Positions 40,781 through 40,851 of a DNA stretch of 40,851 nt are shown piece by piece. The translations under genes were made by a program, and so were the position numbers. Position 1 is the stretch's first letter; every line of letters begins with the position of its first letter. The DNA is from Bryobacteraceae bacterium (GTDB lineage: Bacteria > Acidobacteriota > Terriglobia > Bryobacterales > Bryobacteraceae), in NCBI GenBank assembly GCA_025980665.1, contig JAICXC010000037.1:1-40851 (forward strand), written 5' to 3'. Under the pieces are notes generated by a model. It saw only the letters and a program-made list of their open reading frames with translations, did not search any database and was not told where the DNA came from.

Positions 40781-40851
40781 TCCGCCCCAAGCGCGCAGAG
40801 GACGATCCGGACGCTTTCGTGCCCGGAGCCGGAGTACATCAGCAATAGAAA
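40776..40851 (-). other. Possible tail of an upstream SurA-like paralogue (partial)
   Basis: Upstream of the surA-like gene, one minus-strand frame reads CTPAPGTKASGSSSARLGRI and ends in TAA at 40778-40776. Of the 12 residues PGTKASGSSSAR (40826-40791), 10 match the tail PGTKSSGSSSSR of the surA-like gene itself. A TGA occurs in the same frame just before it, so it may be a frameshifted or alternative end of a tandem paralogue whose body lies beyond the window. Confidence 0.35.

Noticed and set aside
1..40851. CRISPR arrays, insertion sequences, phage or integrative elements
   Set aside because: No regularly spaced repeats, transposase, integrase or terminal inverted repeats were found.

Overview
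This window looks like a piece of an Acidobacteriota chromosome, probably from the Solibacter/Bryobacter side of that phylum. The inference rests on the Oar-type TonB-dependent receptor with an N-terminal carboxypeptidase-regulatory domain, the beta-propeller sensor kinase paired with a NarL-type regulator, the GC-rich composition, and many secreted proteins of unknown function. No 16S gene or other direct taxonomic marker is present. I see no insertion sequence, phage module, CRISPR array or complete RNA gene; it is mostly a chromosomal backbone with short, tightly packed operons.

Layout. 1-1838: the 5' part of gltB (glutamate synthase) divergent from a LysR-type regulator, with regulator-type dyads between them. 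1835-3333: a TerB-like protein and a MauE/thioredoxin-like membrane protein on the minus strand. 3376-9805: homoserine kinase coupled to a YyaL-type thioredoxin-fold protein, thiol peroxidase, a membrane protein with a degenerate MPN/JAB domain, a PhzF-like isomerase and an outer-membrane barrel. 9838-14050: a propeller histidine kinase, response regulator and GNAT operon. 14034-15885: a VOC-domain protein, the ECF sigma factor it overlaps, and a MmcQ/YjbR protein. 15977-20250: a STAS protein, an Nramp-USP fusion, a CrtI-like oxidoreductase, a frameshifted small gene and a DUF2007 protein. 20296-24025: xdhC, a MobA-like nucleotidyltransferase and an AsmA-like protein, overlapping head to tail. 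24006-25304: two tandem DUF6644-like membrane proteins and an 83-residue gene that lacks a standard start codon. 25332-26536: a repeat protein and a sulfotransferase. 26520-30914: an Oar-like receptor and a DUF58 protein. 31089-32446: two secreted proteins of unknown function. 32443-36729: a shortened UvrC-like protein, a CDF transporter, PolX and a NUDIX hydrolase. 36697-40768: a minus-strand operon surA-like, yhaM-like, blaI-like, a 48-residue membrane protein, rph and rdgB.

Two themes tie the window together. First, most genes that begin a transcript have a TANNNT hexamer ending only 5-8 bases before the start codon, whereas genes inside operons overlap by 1-8 bases. This suggests that leaderless mRNA is the normal form for operon-first genes here, and it decided several starts (LysR gene, DUF58 gene, STAS gene, the 83-residue gene). 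Second, several proteins keep a familiar fold but have lost key catalytic residues or domains (MPN, UvrC/GIY-YIG, STAS, CDF), suggesting regulatory or divergent roles.

There is no obvious single novel defence or biosynthetic island. The best candidates for undescribed biology are the membrane-anchored degenerate MPN protein, the sigma-factor-linked VOC fusion, the non-AUG small gene upstream of the DUF6644 pair, and the general leaderless promoter layout.
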